Positions 8,690 through 17,413 of a stretch of DNA of 64,000 nt are shown piece by piece. The stretch is taken from assembly GCA_017404985.1 (NCBI GenBank), contig JAFRBK010000052.1, positions 62,001 through 126,000 on the forward strand. Direction: 5' to 3'. A program made the translations under genes and the position numbers. This DNA comes from Clostridia bacterium. GTDB lineage: Bacteria; Bacillota; Clostridia; Christensenellales; Aristaeellaceae. The notes beneath the pieces are model-generated. The model was not told where the DNA came from, did not search any database, and saw nothing but the letters and a program-made list of their open reading frames with translations. Positions within the stretch are counted from its first letter, which is position 1; each line of letters begins with the position of its first letter.

Positions 8690-10564
8690 ATGAAAGACCA
8701 GAACCGATTCAAACGGATCAGCATCATCTGTTTTATCGTGATGCTGGTGATGTTCATCGTACATGTCCAGATCCTGGTGACGTTCAACCGGAAGGTCCTG
8801 AACGTTCACGGAAACGACAGCAGCAGCCCGGCCTACTTGGATATCAACACCCGGGGCCAGAGTACCAGCCGCTGGGAGAAGCGGGATTACCCGCTGACGG
8901 AGGACCGGACGGTCACCTTGTTCGGCGAGACCATCGACCAGACCCTGTACAACAACAGCGGGGATTCGATCCGGGACTGGGGGCTGCGGATCAATATCGC
9001 CGGCGACTGTTTTATCAACCAGGCGTGGACCGGCGAAGTGGAGATCCACCAGTTTGTGGGAAGCGACCAGGAACAGGTGCAGCGGATTAACCTGCAGGAC
9101 TATGCCCTGGACGACGTGAAACTGGCGTACCGTTATGACGGGGATCTCCTGATTCCGCTGCAGAAGGGGGATTACCTGATCTACTTCCCCAACGAATACT
9201 ATACAGAGATGCCGGTACGCAGCGGGGACAAGGTCACAATCGGCATGATCTTCTACTATTTAGAGGAACTGGACCTATCGGACTATGACCTGACGATCCA
9301 TTTCAACCGCGGTTTCCATCAGGGATGGAGCTTTATCCCATTCATCGCGGCGGCGGTACTGTGGGTCCTGGCACTGGTGATGCACGGCACCAGCATCATG
9401 ATCTACCGCAATACGCAGAAGCAGCGGGAGCTGCGCAAATCCGGGCTTTCATACATGTCGGAACTCTATGAGGCGATTTATATCATCACCCTGTCCACGG
9501 GCGAGATCACACCGGTTTCATCGGGCGAATACATCGAAAAACTCCGGCAAAAACACAGCAACGCCAAGGACCTGCTGGATGCAGCCGTCCGGGGCGACGC
9601 GGATGAAAACGAACTGGACGCTACGCTGGCGTTCGTGGATACGGATACGGTGGCTGAGCGGCTGAAGGACCGGGACAGTATCACGCATGAGTTCCTCAGC
9701 AGCATACACGGATGGTGCCGTATCCGTTTCTTTGCCATGGACCGGACGGAAGGGAAACCCCTGGACAACGTAATCTTCGCCGTGCAGGATATCAACGATG
9801 AACGAAGCGAAGCGCAGAACCTGATGGAGCGCCTTGAAAGGGCAGAAGCCGCGACCACGGCCAGCAATTCATTCCTTTCCGGCGCATCCCGGGATCTGCA
9901 GGCCCCCGTGAAGGAAGTGCTGGCCCTGGATGAACAGATCCTGGGCGAGGCCGATCCTCAAAAGATCAGAGAATACGCAGAACGCATCCACGGAACCGCG
10001 GACAGGATGCTTTATCTGATCAACGGGCTGGCCCACCGGGCTGAAGCGGTTCGCGAGAAGGGGAAAGCTGCCGTGAAACGCTACTCCCTGAAACAGATTG
10101 CGGCAGAAGCGGTCGAAGCGGTACAGCCTATGGCGGAAAAGAAACAGATTCGCCTGGAGACAGAAATCCAGGAGAATATCCCGGACGCCCTGATTGGCGA
10201 CGCGGAAAAGCTGAAGGAAGCGACAGCGTCTCTGCTGGCCAACGCGGTCAGCCACGGCTCAGACGGAACTGTCAGGCTCTCCGTGTTTGGAAAGATCCTG
10301 GGGGAGACGGTCCATCTGCTGGTTTCCATCCGGGCGCTGCCGGAAAAGGAGGCATTCTCCGCCGGCCCGGTGGATGGGAAGGCAGTCCGCGCCGATTCCG
10401 ACCTGGACCTGGAGGTTGCCGGAGCGGTGCTGGCCAGCCTGGGTTCTGAACTGAAATCCGTACGTTCCACCGACGCCTGGAAGGACCTGTATTTTGAAAT
10501 CGAACAGCAGGCCGCAGATTTTACTCCGGCCGGAAAGACCACCGCGGAGGAGTTACACCAATGA
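8690..10564 (+). CDS. membrane sensor histidine-kinase-like protein lacking the phospho-acceptor histidine
   Basis: A 624-residue protein: a membrane helix (about 9-30), an extracytoplasmic domain of about 190 residues, a second helix (about 220-245), a PAS-like region ending in IFAVQDINDERS, a HisKA-like helix and an HATPase-like domain. The H-box reads LSGASRDLQAPVKEVL: Arg401 (codon 9890-9892) occupies the place of the phosphorylated His in SHDIRTP-type boxes. The N-box Asn is kept (LLANAVSHG, Asn518) but the G-box region looks eroded. It is therefore probably a pseudokinase or ligand-sensing scaffold. Start at 8690 rests on GGAGGG 6 bases upstream; the frame is open back to 8489 without a better start. 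It overlaps the HD-GYP gene by 4 bases (ATGA), so the two are probably coupled. Confidence 0.8.
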   Translation: MKDQNRFKRISIICFIVMLVMFIVHVQILVTFNRKVLNVHGNDSSSPAYLDINTRGQSTSRWEKRDYPLTEDRTVTLFGETIDQTLYNNSGDSIRDWGLRINIAGDCFINQAWTGEVEIHQFVGSDQEQVQRINLQDYALDDVKLAYRYDGDLLIPLQKGDYLIYFPNEYYTEMPVRSGDKVTIGMIFYYLEELDLSDYDLTIHFNRGFHQGWSFIPFIAAAVLWVLALVMHGTSIMIYRNTQKQRELRKSGLSYMSELYEAIYIITLSTGEITPVSSGEYIEKLRQKHSNAKDLLDAAVRGDADENELDATLAFVDTDTVAERLKDRDSITHEFLSSIHGWCRIRFFAMDRTEGKPLDNVIFAVQDINDERSEAQNLMERLERAEAATTASNSFLSGASRDLQAPVKEVLALDEQILGEADPQKIREYAERIHGTADRMLYLINGLAHRAEAVREKGKAAVKRYSLKQIAAEAVEAVQPMAEKKQIRLETEIQENIPDALIGDAEKLKEATASLLANAVSHGSDGTVRLSVFGKILGETVHLLVSIRALPEKEAFSAGPVDGKAVRADSDLDLEVAGAVLASLGSELKSVRSTDAWKDLYFEIEQQAADFTPAGKTTAEELHQ

Positions 10565-12264
10565 TTATCACCGGATATGGGATCTGTGCCGTGATCTCGG
10601 TCCTGGTGACGATGATTATGGCGCTGAGGAGCTATGACCATATTGACAGTTATGACTGGACCATCACAATTCTGCTGCCTTTCCTGATCATAGCCTATTG
10701 GCTGAAAGCACAGGTTTCCGAAGAGGAAGCGAGCCTGGTCCTGTTTGTGTTCATTGAGCTGATGACCTCGCTGCTGCTGGCGGTGGTCCTGTTCTCCATG
10801 CTTCACGGCATCGGGATCCGGGTGCGCCTGTGGACCAAGGCGATCGTGTACGGGGCCATAGGGCTGACGCTGTTTCCCATCGGAAGAATCTTTGCCAACA
10901 GGGTCGGCACGGGCAGCGTTGAGATTACGGACACCGGTGACGGATATGTTTCCCGGATGACAGGCATTTTCAACGCTTTTGAGCATTTTCCCTACCTGCT
11001 GGCAGCGATTATCTTTATCACCTGCATCATCGCTTTGATCCTGTCCGGAAAGAAAAAGATTTCCCGCCGCTCCGTTCTGGGATACCTGGCCTTCATTGGA
11101 ATATGGATCGCAATGTACACGGTGGAAGCCGCGGGGAAAACGGAGCTTTCCTATCTTCCGTTCCTGTATGTGCTGACCCAGTTCCTGCTTATGGCGTCCT
11201 ATGACCAGATGCGTACCCATGACATTTCCAACCTGATTACGGAAAACCAGAAAGACCACGCGGTCAGGAGCTATGTGGCCATCGGGCTGAACGGCAGATT
11301 TCTGGGGGCAAACGAGAAAAGCTACGACTTTTTTCCCGAACTCCGGAACAGGAAAGCCGAAACCCGGTTTACGGAGGACAGCGAGCTGGGGAGACGGTTT
11401 GCCCGCATCATCAGAAACTATACGGAAAACGGGATCGGGACAGGCTCGTTCCCATTCGGGAACCAAACCCTTGCTTACAGGATCTCCGGCTTTTCCGTGC
11501 GGAAAGGCGGCGCTGTCCGCGGCTACCTGATCGATATCCGCGACGCCACGGAGGAAAAGAAGAACCTGGAGCTGCTCACGGACTATAACGACCGGCTGAA
11601 CCGGGAAGTTGCGGAGAAGACCCGAAACATTGAGGCCATGCAGGAAAAACTGGTGCTGAGCATGGCGGACATGGTCGAAAACCGGGACGGCAATACCGGC
11701 GGCCATGTGCGGCGCACAAGCGACATCGTCGCGATCCTGGTGCGGACCATCACGGAGAACAACCTTTTTCCGCTGGATGAAGCCCTGGCACGGGACATTA
11801 TCCGAACCGCGCCCATGCACGACCTTGGAAAGGTCAGCATCGATTCCGGAATTCTCAACAAACCGGCACGGCTGACGCCGGAAGAATACGATATTATGAA
11901 AACCCATTCCACCATCAGCGGACAGATGGTCAAAATCCTGCTGGACGGGGTTGAGGAGGACCGCCTGGTGGAGACTGCCTACCGGTTGGCAAGGCACCAT
12001 CATGAACGCTGGGACGGGAAAGGGTATCCCGACGGCTTGGTTGGAGAGATGATCCCTCTGGAGGCCCGGATCATGGCTGTGGCGGACGTTTACGACGCAC
12101 TGGTCAGCAAGCGGGTATACAAAGAGCCGATGAGCTATGAAAAAGCAGCCAGAATCATGTGCGAAGGAATGGGAACGCAGTTCGATCCCAATATGCGGAA
12201 TGCATTCCTGTGCTGCCGGAAGGAACTTGAAGACTATTATTCGGTGGTCAACGAAGCCGTCTGA
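10561..12264 (+). CDS. HD-GYP domain c-di-GMP phosphodiesterase with multi-helix membrane sensor region
   Basis: A 567-residue protein. Seven or so hydrophobic helices fill residues 1-215. A PAS-like segment (about 235-325, ending in YLIDIRDATEEKK) and a short coiled coil lead to an HD-GYP domain (about 360-555). Metal and catalytic signatures are complete: GHVRRTS, MHDLGKVSI (His420-Asp421), MKTHSTISG, ARHHHERWDGKGYPDGL (about 477-493), MAVADVYDAL and GTQFDP. It should hydrolyse c-di-GMP to GMP or pGpG at the membrane. Its start codon overlaps the pseudokinase stop, suggesting that the degenerate kinase controls it. Downstream is a shared terminator facing degV. Confidence 0.93.
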   Translation: MIITGYGICAVISVLVTMIMALRSYDHIDSYDWTITILLPFLIIAYWLKAQVSEEEASLVLFVFIELMTSLLLAVVLFSMLHGIGIRVRLWTKAIVYGAIGLTLFPIGRIFANRVGTGSVEITDTGDGYVSRMTGIFNAFEHFPYLLAAIIFITCIIALILSGKKKISRRSVLGYLAFIGIWIAMYTVEAAGKTELSYLPFLYVLTQFLLMASYDQMRTHDISNLITENQKDHAVRSYVAIGLNGRFLGANEKSYDFFPELRNRKAETRFTEDSELGRRFARIIRNYTENGIGTGSFPFGNQTLAYRISGFSVRKGGAVRGYLIDIRDATEEKKNLELLTDYNDRLNREVAEKTRNIEAMQEKLVLSMADMVENRDGNTGGHVRRTSDIVAILVRTITENNLFPLDEALARDIIRTAPMHDLGKVSIDSGILNKPARLTPEEYDIMKTHSTISGQMVKILLDGVEEDRLVETAYRLARHHHERWDGKGYPDGLVGEMIPLEARIMAVADVYDALVSKRVYKEPMSYEKAARIMCEGMGTQFDPNMRNAFLCCRKELEDYYSVVNEAV

Positions 12265-12319
12265 GCCAGAAAACGACAAACCGTTTCATCACTCAAAAAA
12301 GCATCAAAAAGCATCAAAA

Positions 12320-12340
12320 GGCTCCGGACAAGCCGGAGCC
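12320..12340. terminator. bidirectional hairpin terminator between the HD-GYP gene and degV
   Basis: GGCTCCGG (12320-12327) and CCGGAGCC (12333-12340) form a perfect 8-bp stem with a 5-base loop. On the minus strand it is followed by CTTTTGATGCTTTTT, and on the plus strand by GATTGATTTTCTT, so it can serve both convergent genes. Confidence 0.65.
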
Positions 12341-12351
12341 GATTGATTTTC

Positions 12352-13230
12352 TTATATATTCCGGGGCTTGGTGCCAATATAGCACAAGGCCACGGTGCCG
12401 GGGCCGCAGTGGGCGCCGATGACCGGCCCCACGTTTTCAACCAGGATATCCGCGCCGGGAAGCTTCTGGGCTACCAGGGCACGGGCGCGTTCCGCGTCCT
12501 CAGGGCTGTCAGCGTGCAGGATCAGGAGGGGGCTTTCCTTCGGATCCGGCTCGAATTCAAGCATCTTATCCACGATGAAGCCGATTGCCTTTTTGCGGCC
12601 GCGGATTTTTTCAATGGCCTGCAGGCTGCCATCCTTCGCTTCATAGATGACGGGCTTCAGATCCAGCATGGAACCCACCGTGGCCGCCATGGGAGAGATC
12701 CGCCCGCCGCGCTTCAGGTATTTCAGGTCATCCACAACGAAGAGCGCCTGGGCCCGCATCTTGTTGTTTTCCAGCCAATCGGCAACCTCTTCAATGGAGG
12801 CGCCGTTGCGGTACATCGTATGGGCTTTCAGCACCAGCAGGGTCTGCGGCCCGGAAATGCTCAGCGTATCCACCACAACGAACTTGCGGCCGGGATAGGT
12901 TTTCAGCAGCTTTTCCCTGGCGGAATAAACCGCCTGCAGCGTGCAGGACAGCTTGCTGGAGAAGGCGACAAAGAGCAGATCCTTATCCTTCAGGATCGGA
13001 TCAAAATATTCCAGATAGGCTTCCTCATTCAGGGCGGAGGTCACCGGCACGGCACCGGCCCGCATTGCGTCGTAGTAGCTTTTATGATCCAGCATCTGGC
13101 CAAGATCGTCAAAATATTCCTTGCCGTTCAGCGCATAGGGCATGTACACGACGGGAATATCGTACTGCTCTTTCAGATGGTAGGGGAGATCGCTGTCACT
13201 GTCTGTCATGAAAACGTAATCCAGAGCCAT
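12352..13230 (-). CDS. DegV family fatty-acid-binding protein
   Basis: A 292-residue cytosolic DegV protein, the family that binds a fatty acid and, in FakB proteins, presents it to the fatty-acid kinase FakA. Motifs: N-terminal MTDSDSDLPY, VTSALNEEAY, the FSSKLSCTLQ loop, VVDTLSISG, the characteristic DDLKYLKRGGRIS (about 165-177) and near the end the ligand-head motif GPVIGAHCGPGT. No FakA homologue is adjacent. Start chosen at the ATG with AAGGAGG 7 bases upstream; the frame remains open for 38 more codons without a better site. Confidence 0.92.
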   Translation of the reverse strand: MALDYVFMTDSDSDLPYHLKEQYDIPVVYMPYALNGKEYFDDLGQMLDHKSYYDAMRAGAVPVTSALNEEAYLEYFDPILKDKDLLFVAFSSKLSCTLQAVYSAREKLLKTYPGRKFVVVDTLSISGPQTLLVLKAHTMYRNGASIEEVADWLENNKMRAQALFVVDDLKYLKRGGRISPMAATVGSMLDLKPVIYEAKDGSLQAIEKIRGRKKAIGFIVDKMLEFEPDPKESPLLILHADSPEDAERARALVAQKLPGADILVENVGPVIGAHCGPGTVALCYIGTKPRNI

Positions 13231-13317
13231 AAGGAATCCTCCTTCGAGCCAAATAATAGAATAAAAAAATGAACAAACCTTATTGTAAACTACATGCGGT
13301 GAAAATGCAACCCCGGG

Positions 13318-13351
13318 AAAAAACGCCTGCCCCTTGCACAGCAAGGGGCAG
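13318..13351 (-). terminator. Rho-independent terminator of the nfeD-floA operon
   Basis: CTGCCCCTTG (13327-13336) and CAAGGGGCAG (13342-13351) form a perfect 10-bp stem with loop CACAG. On the minus strand the stem is followed by GCG and six T (13323-13318), a classic intrinsic terminator, about 50 bases past the stop of the small gene at 13401. The rest of 13231-13400 shows no gene. Confidence 0.85.
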
Positions 13352-13400
13352 AGCGGGACGAACCAGCACAGGGCGCAAGGAACCGCGCACGGTTTGCTTT

Positions 13401-13859
13401 TCAGCGGCAGGGCCTGTTTTTTCGGTTCAGGATTTCACTCATGACTACACCCCGGACGATATCATTCGCGCTCCAATCCAGCTGCAGCGCCGGCGAAGGC
13501 CGGGCGGGGCGCGGGACCGGCTCCGAGGAAATCCGAGTCAGGGGTTCCATCTGGTCATCATGGCAGGGATCATAACCTTCGCCGGTTTCGGCATTCAGGC
13601 TGCCCCGGTACAGGGAGTCATCATGCCGGCCCAGGCCGACGGTGGGCTGAATCGTCTGATATACCTGCTGCGGAGACAGGCCTTCACCGGAGCCCTCCGA
13701 CGCCTCCTTCATCTGAGGATCTGCTTTCTGGTGATCCTCGGACGTCGGGGCGGAAGCCCGGCTGCCGCTCCGGTTCTTCTGCTTGGCCACTTTGGAAAGC
13801 GGGAGCCCGATAAGGAGCCAGATCAGCGCCAGTGCAAGCAGCACCGGAAATTCAGTCAC
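13401..13859 (-). CDS. small conserved membrane-anchored protein of the floA operon, function unknown
   Basis: 152 residues with an N-terminal hydrophobic helix (about 4-20), then a charged, Ser/Pro-rich, probably disordered linker. Two short islands look constrained: SLYRGSLNAETGEGYDPCH (about 82-100) and, at the C-terminus, LDWSANDIVRGVVMSEIL. I recall similar islands in unnamed clostridial proteins but cannot assign a function. GTG start with AAAGGAGGGG about 8 bases upstream. It follows floA by about 50 bases on the same strand and precedes the operon terminator, so it is the last gene of the nfeD-floA unit and may belong to the flotillin membrane domain. Confidence 0.7.
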   Translation of the reverse strand: MTEFPVLLALALIWLLIGLPLSKVAKQKNRSGSRASAPTSEDHQKADPQMKEASEGSGEGLSPQQVYQTIQPTVGLGRHDDSLYRGSLNAETGEGYDPCHDDQMEPLTRISSEPVPRPARPSPALQLDWSANDIVRGVVMSEILNRKNRPCR

Positions 13860-13910
13860 CGGAAATCCCCTCCTTTACTGCAACATTTTCTTCATCGGGC
13901 GGCAGGCGGC

Positions 13911-14921
13911 TTATTTCTTGGGACGAGCCTGCTGCGGTTCAGCAGTCTGCTGGGGCGCGCTGGCTTTGGCGATGGATTCGCGCATTTCCGTATCGGCGAT
14001 GGTGTTCTTCATCTGATAGTAATCCAGGACACCCATCTTGCCTTCCCGCAACGCGGTGGCCATGGCCCGAGGCACTTCGGCTTCGGCTTCGACGACCTTC
14101 GCGCGCATTTCCTGAACGGAAGCCTTCATTTCCTGCTCCCGGGCGACTGCCATGGCGCGGCGCTCTTCCGCCTTCGCCTGGGCGATCCGGCGGTCGGCTT
14201 CAGCCTGGTCCATCTGCAGCTGGGCACCGACGTTCCGGCCTACGTCCACATCCGCGATATCGATGGAAAGGATTTCGTAAGCGGTTCCGGCATCCAGGCC
14301 CTTGTCCAGCACGGTACGGCTGATCAGGTCCGGGTTTTCCAGCACCTGTTTATGGGTTTCCGAGCTGCCGACGGTGGTCACGATACCTTCGCCGACACGG
14401 GCGATGACAGTTTCCTCGCCGGCACCGCCGACCAGGCGCTCAATATTGGTGCGTACGGTGACCCGGGCTTTAGCCCGCAGCTCAATACCGTCCTTGGCGA
14501 TAGCCGCGACCACGGGCGTTTCGATGACCTTGGGGGTAACGCTCATCTGGACGGCCTGGAACACATCGCGGCCGGCCAAGTCAATCGCGCAGGCTTTTTC
14601 AAAGGCCATTTCGATATTGGCGCGCTGGGCGGCGATCAGGGCATTGATCACCCGGTCCACATTACCGCCGGCCAGGTAGTGGGTTTCCAGCTGGCTGATG
14701 GTCAGGTTCAGGCCGGCTTTGTTGGCTTTGATCAGGGGATAGACCAGCCGCTGCGGCTGGATGCGGCGGATCCGCATGCCGATCAGGGCGCTGATCGGAA
14801 TATGCACGCCGCTGGCCAGGGAGGAAATCCACAGGCCCATGGGCACAAAGTGCAGGAAGATCGCCAGGGCGATCAGCACGACGACGATAATCAGGGGAAT
14901 CATGATTGCAGGTTCCAGCAT
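13911..14921 (-). CDS. floA: flotillin-like protein FloA
   Basis: A 336-residue flotillin-like SPFH protein that forms membrane assemblies tied to functional membrane microdomains in Bacillota. An N-terminal membrane segment (about 6-28) is followed by the SPFH region: [69 protein letters not shown] long coiled coil follows ([18 protein letters not shown]...[14 protein letters not shown]). The tail is Gln/Pro/Lys-rich ([15 protein letters not shown]). It matches Bacillus FloA (YqfA) in length and motif order. AAGGAGG lies 10 bases before the ATG. The gene upstream is nfeD, the usual partner. Confidence 0.96.
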   Translation of the reverse strand: MLEPAIMIPLIIVVVLIALAIFLHFVPMGLWISSLASGVHIPISALIGMRIRRIQPQRLVYPLIKANKAGLNLTISQLETHYLAGGNVDRVINALIAAQRANIEMAFEKACAIDLAGRDVFQAVQMSVTPKVIETPVVAAIAKDGIELRAKARVTVRTNIERLVGGAGEETVIARVGEGIVTTVGSSETHKQVLENPDLISRTVLDKGLDAGTAYEILSIDIADVDVGRNVGAQLQMDQAEADRRIAQAKAEERRAMAVAREQEMKASVQEMRAKVVEAEAEVPRAMATALREGKMGVLDYYQMKNTIADTEMRESIAKASAPQQTAEPQQARPKK

Positions 14922-14994
14922 GGTGTATTAACCTCCTTCGGTTGTCGGACATCTGTATGAACAATGGTTTTGCTGCGGGAAGCGGCAGGGGCAT

Positions 14995-15489
14995 TTATTC
15001 CACGGGCTTAATCAGCAGGTGATCGCTCTCCGTGCCGATGACGCGGACCGCCCTCCCTTTTTCCAGGAAATCTCCTGCGCTGGAAGCGTTCAGGCGCTGC
15101 CCATCGATTTCAATGAAGCCGGCGGGACGCAGGGGCGTTACGACCGTGCCCTCCCGGCCGATCCAGGGATTGCTGCCGGCGGAGGGATTATTTTCCACCG
15201 GTTCCTCCGTATCCTTCAGCACCAGCGGGCTTTTGCTCAGGCGGCCTTTCATGGCGCTCCGGTACGAAATGAATACCGCCAGCCCGATCACGAGCAGCAC
15301 GCCAAAGAGCGCGATCAGCGCGGGAACTGTTCCGAAGCGCCGGCCGGTCAGGATAATTGCGACGATTTCCAGCACGACTCCGGAGATCCCGGCTATACCG
15401 AATCCGGGAATGAAGGCTTCCGTGATGACCAGCCCGGTTCCCACGACAAAGCAGAGAATCAGCAGCAGATTAGATGCAATCAGATCCAT
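14995..15489 (-). CDS. NfeD family membrane protein
   Basis: A 164-residue NfeD protein of the short type without a ClpP-like protease domain. It has an N-terminal helix (about 5-23), then a Gly-rich turn (FIPGFGIAGISGVV), two more helices (about 30-48 and 55-73), a linker and a C-terminal OB-fold (about 105-164) with GREGTVVTPLRPAGFIEIDG and EKGRAVRVIG, the family hallmarks. It is encoded directly upstream of floA; NfeD OB-domain proteins act with flotillin/stomatin partners. AAAGGAGG lies 8 bases before the ATG. Confidence 0.93.
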   Translation of the reverse strand: MDLIASNLLLILCFVVGTGLVITEAFIPGFGIAGISGVVLEIVAIILTGRRFGTVPALIALFGVLLVIGLAVFISYRSAMKGRLSKSPLVLKDTEEPVENNPSAGSNPWIGREGTVVTPLRPAGFIEIDGQRLNASSAGDFLEKGRAVRVIGTESDHLLIKPVE

Positions 15490-15598
15490 GACGTTTTCCT
15501 CCTTTCCTCGATCGATTCCGAATCAAGCATACCGAATATTTCCCGGCAGATAAAGGCCTTTTTCGGCAAAATAGCCGGGCTTATTTTTCTGATGCCTT

Positions 15599-15627
15599 AT
15601 TATAGCAAAGCACCGGAGATTAATCAA
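15599..15627 (-). promoter_or_regulatory. promoter of the nfeD-floA operon
   Basis: On the minus strand TTGATT (15627-15622), a 17-base spacer and TATAAT (15604-15599). It leaves a leader of about 100 bases that includes a CCCGGC/GCCGGG hairpin (about 15542-15579). The promoter overlaps the stem-loop at 15610-15637, so the hairpin's arm lies in the spacer. Confidence 0.6.
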
Positions 15628-15637
15628 TCTCCGGTGC
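15610..15637 (-). terminator. candidate terminator hairpin after the first MATE gene
   Basis: GCACCGGAGATT (15610-15621) and AATCTCCGGTGC (15626-15637) form a perfect 12-bp stem with a 4-base loop, 30 bases past the MATE stop. The following minus-strand bases are TTTGCTATAATAAGG, a poor T-tract, so termination may be partial. Confidence 0.5.
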
Positions 15638-15666
15638 GGGATGGGCAAAGGGGAGGAACGCCCGCT

Positions 15667-17082
15667 TCATGCGGCGCGCTTCAGGACGCGGAGGCCGCGC
15701 TTTTCGGGGAGTTTTCCGGCTTCCTGGCCGGGCATCAGACGCATCCGCAGGGTGCGCATGGTGCGGAAATAACAGGGAAAGAGGAAGGCATCCGCAGCGA
15801 TCCAGGCGGCGGGGTTGGCCAGGCAGGCGCCGGTGAAGCCCAGGGCTGGCACCAGGACCAGAGCCACGAGGATACGGGCGACCATCTCAAACAGGCCGGC
15901 AAACATGGCCACCCGGGTGAAACCCATGCCCTGGATGGTCAAGCGGACGATATTGACGAACAGCAGCGGAATATAGAATGCGGCGCAGATCGTGAGATAA
16001 CGGACGCCCATATCCGTGACATCCGGCGCGGCGGCGGGATCAATAAACAGGCCCAGCATTGGCCGGGTGAAGAAGAGAACCACGACAAAGGCGCCGATAC
16101 AGTAAACGACGCCGATCCGCGAAGCGGCCTTCAGCCCCTCATGCACCCGGTCCAGCTTCTTCGCCCCGACATTCTGGCCGGCAAAAGTCGCCATCGTGGT
16201 GGCAAGGGCGTCGAAAACGCAGGCGAAGAACATGCTGAGCTTGGAGGCGGCGCTGATGGCGGCAACGGCGCTGACGCCCAGGCCATTCACAGACCACTGG
16301 ACCACCACGGCGCCGATGGCCGTGATTGAAAACTGCAGGCCCATCGGCAGGCCGACACCCAGCATATGCTTTGCCATCGGAAGGGAAAAGACGCGATCCT
16401 CCCGGGACATGCGCAGAATCGGGAAACGGCGGACCATGACAATGACGCAGCCGATGCCGGACAGCAGCTGGCTGACCGCGGTGGCAACAGCGGCGCCGGC
16501 CACATCCATTTTGACGACGATGATCAGGAACAGGTCCAGGACGATATTGATGAGGGAGGCCATGACCAGAAACAGCACGGGCGTCCGGCTGTCCCCGAGG
16601 GAACGGAGGATGCCGCTGGCCATGTTATACAAAATGCAGCAGGGAATCGCGGCGAAGATAATCCTGATATAGGAAGCGGAATCGTCGATAATCTCCTCCG
16701 GCGTGTTCATCAGCCGGAGCAGGGGCTTGCACAGCAGCGAAGCAGAGACCGCGAAAATAACGGACAGCACCGCGCTGAGGACGATCGCATGAAAAACACT
16801 GCGGCGCACTTCGGCTTCATTGCGGGCGCCGAAGGCCTGGGCGACGGGAATCGCAAAGCCGGAGCACAGGCCCAGGCAGAGGCCGATGACCAGGAAGTTG
16901 ACGGAGCCGGTGGCGCCGACGGCGGCCAGCTTGTCCGGCCCGAGATAACGGCCGACAATGGCCGTATCCACGAAGGAATAGAACTGCTGGAAAAGCACTC
17001 CGAAAAGCAGGGGGGCAGCGAAGGAAAGAATCAGCTTCAGGGGCTTTCCTTCGGTCAGGTCACGGGTTAATGTACGGGCCAT
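15667..17082 (-). CDS. MATE family multidrug/cation efflux transporter
   Basis: A 471-residue polytopic membrane protein with about 12 helices, of the NorM/DinF-like MATE family. N-terminal features include KPLKLILSFAAPLLFGVLFQQFYSFVDTAIVGRYLG-type sequence with the family's paired-helix bundle and the AVGATGSVNFLVIGL motif. The second half repeats the pattern (GLPMGLQFSITAIGAVV, FAGQNVGAKK). It should export drugs or organic cations in exchange for Na+ or H+; substrate unknown. AAAGGA precedes the ATG by about 8 bases. It is monocistronic, with its own promoter upstream. Confidence 0.93.
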   Translation of the reverse strand: MARTLTRDLTEGKPLKLILSFAAPLLFGVLFQQFYSFVDTAIVGRYLGPDKLAAVGATGSVNFLVIGLCLGLCSGFAIPVAQAFGARNEAEVRRSVFHAIVLSAVLSVIFAVSASLLCKPLLRLMNTPEEIIDDSASYIRIIFAAIPCCILYNMASGILRSLGDSRTPVLFLVMASLINIVLDLFLIIVVKMDVAGAAVATAVSQLLSGIGCVIVMVRRFPILRMSREDRVFSLPMAKHMLGVGLPMGLQFSITAIGAVVVQWSVNGLGVSAVAAISAASKLSMFFACVFDALATTMATFAGQNVGAKKLDRVHEGLKAASRIGVVYCIGAFVVVLFFTRPMLGLFIDPAAAPDVTDMGVRYLTICAAFYIPLLFVNIVRLTIQGMGFTRVAMFAGLFEMVARILVALVLVPALGFTGACLANPAAWIAADAFLFPCYFRTMRTLRMRLMPGQEAGKLPEKRGLRVLKRAA

Positions 17083-17210
17083 TGTAAAAATCCTTTCTCA
17101 GCAACCAACGGACGATCTCAGCGGTTCCTTCGCGCGGACGAATGCCGGGAAGGCCGGAACGCGGGCGAAACAGGCAACCGCCAAGGACAGCTTTCGGGGC
17201 TGTCCGAAAG

Positions 17211-17239
17211 GTTATAGCATGTTTGCAGGGGGAAAACAA
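17211..17239 (-). promoter_or_regulatory. promoter of the first MATE gene
   Basis: On the minus strand TTGTTT (17239-17234), exactly 17 bases, then TATAAC (17216-17211). The leader of about 120 bases carries a short GGACAGC/GCTGTCC hairpin. Confidence 0.6.
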
Positions 17240-17364
17240 GTGAAAAAAACGATATAAATCAGGAAAAAAACGATGTTTTTCCGTCCGGGGCAGCGGGCGG
17301 ACGAAAATGGTTGAATCTGACCTGATCCGCAAAAGAAATGCGCATACACAGGCGGGAAAGAATA

Positions 17365-17373
17365 TGATAAAAT
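17365..17373 (+). promoter_or_regulatory. extended -10 promoter element for the GH4 gene
   Basis: TG-A-TAAAAT at 17365-17373, about 40 bases before the ATG. No good -35 is visible (TACACA at the right distance), so an activator or the extended -10 alone would be needed. Confidence 0.4.
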
Positions 17374-17413
17374 GATCAGGCTAAAACGAAGAAAGTGAGG
17401 GAAGCAGGATAAA

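Larger units (their letters stand above)
17083..17413. other. intergenic control region between the MATE gene (-) and the GH4 gene (+)
   Basis: 331 bases with no convincing gene. It contains the minus-strand promoter at 17211-17239, a 7-bp hairpin in the MATE leader (GGACAGC 17185-17191 with GCTGTCC 17199-17205), an A/T-rich stretch with two poly-A runs near 17245-17280, and a plus-strand extended -10 near 17365. I see no recognisable operator. Confidence 0.6.

Noticed and set aside
15667-17082. The two MATE genes as a recent duplication
   Set aside because: The proteins at 15.7 and 39.3 kb differ throughout, so they are separate old paralogues.
17083-17332. Possible small protein on the minus strand upstream of the MATE gene
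   Set aside because: The open frame has no ribosome site, and it overlaps the MATE promoter and leader hairpin.
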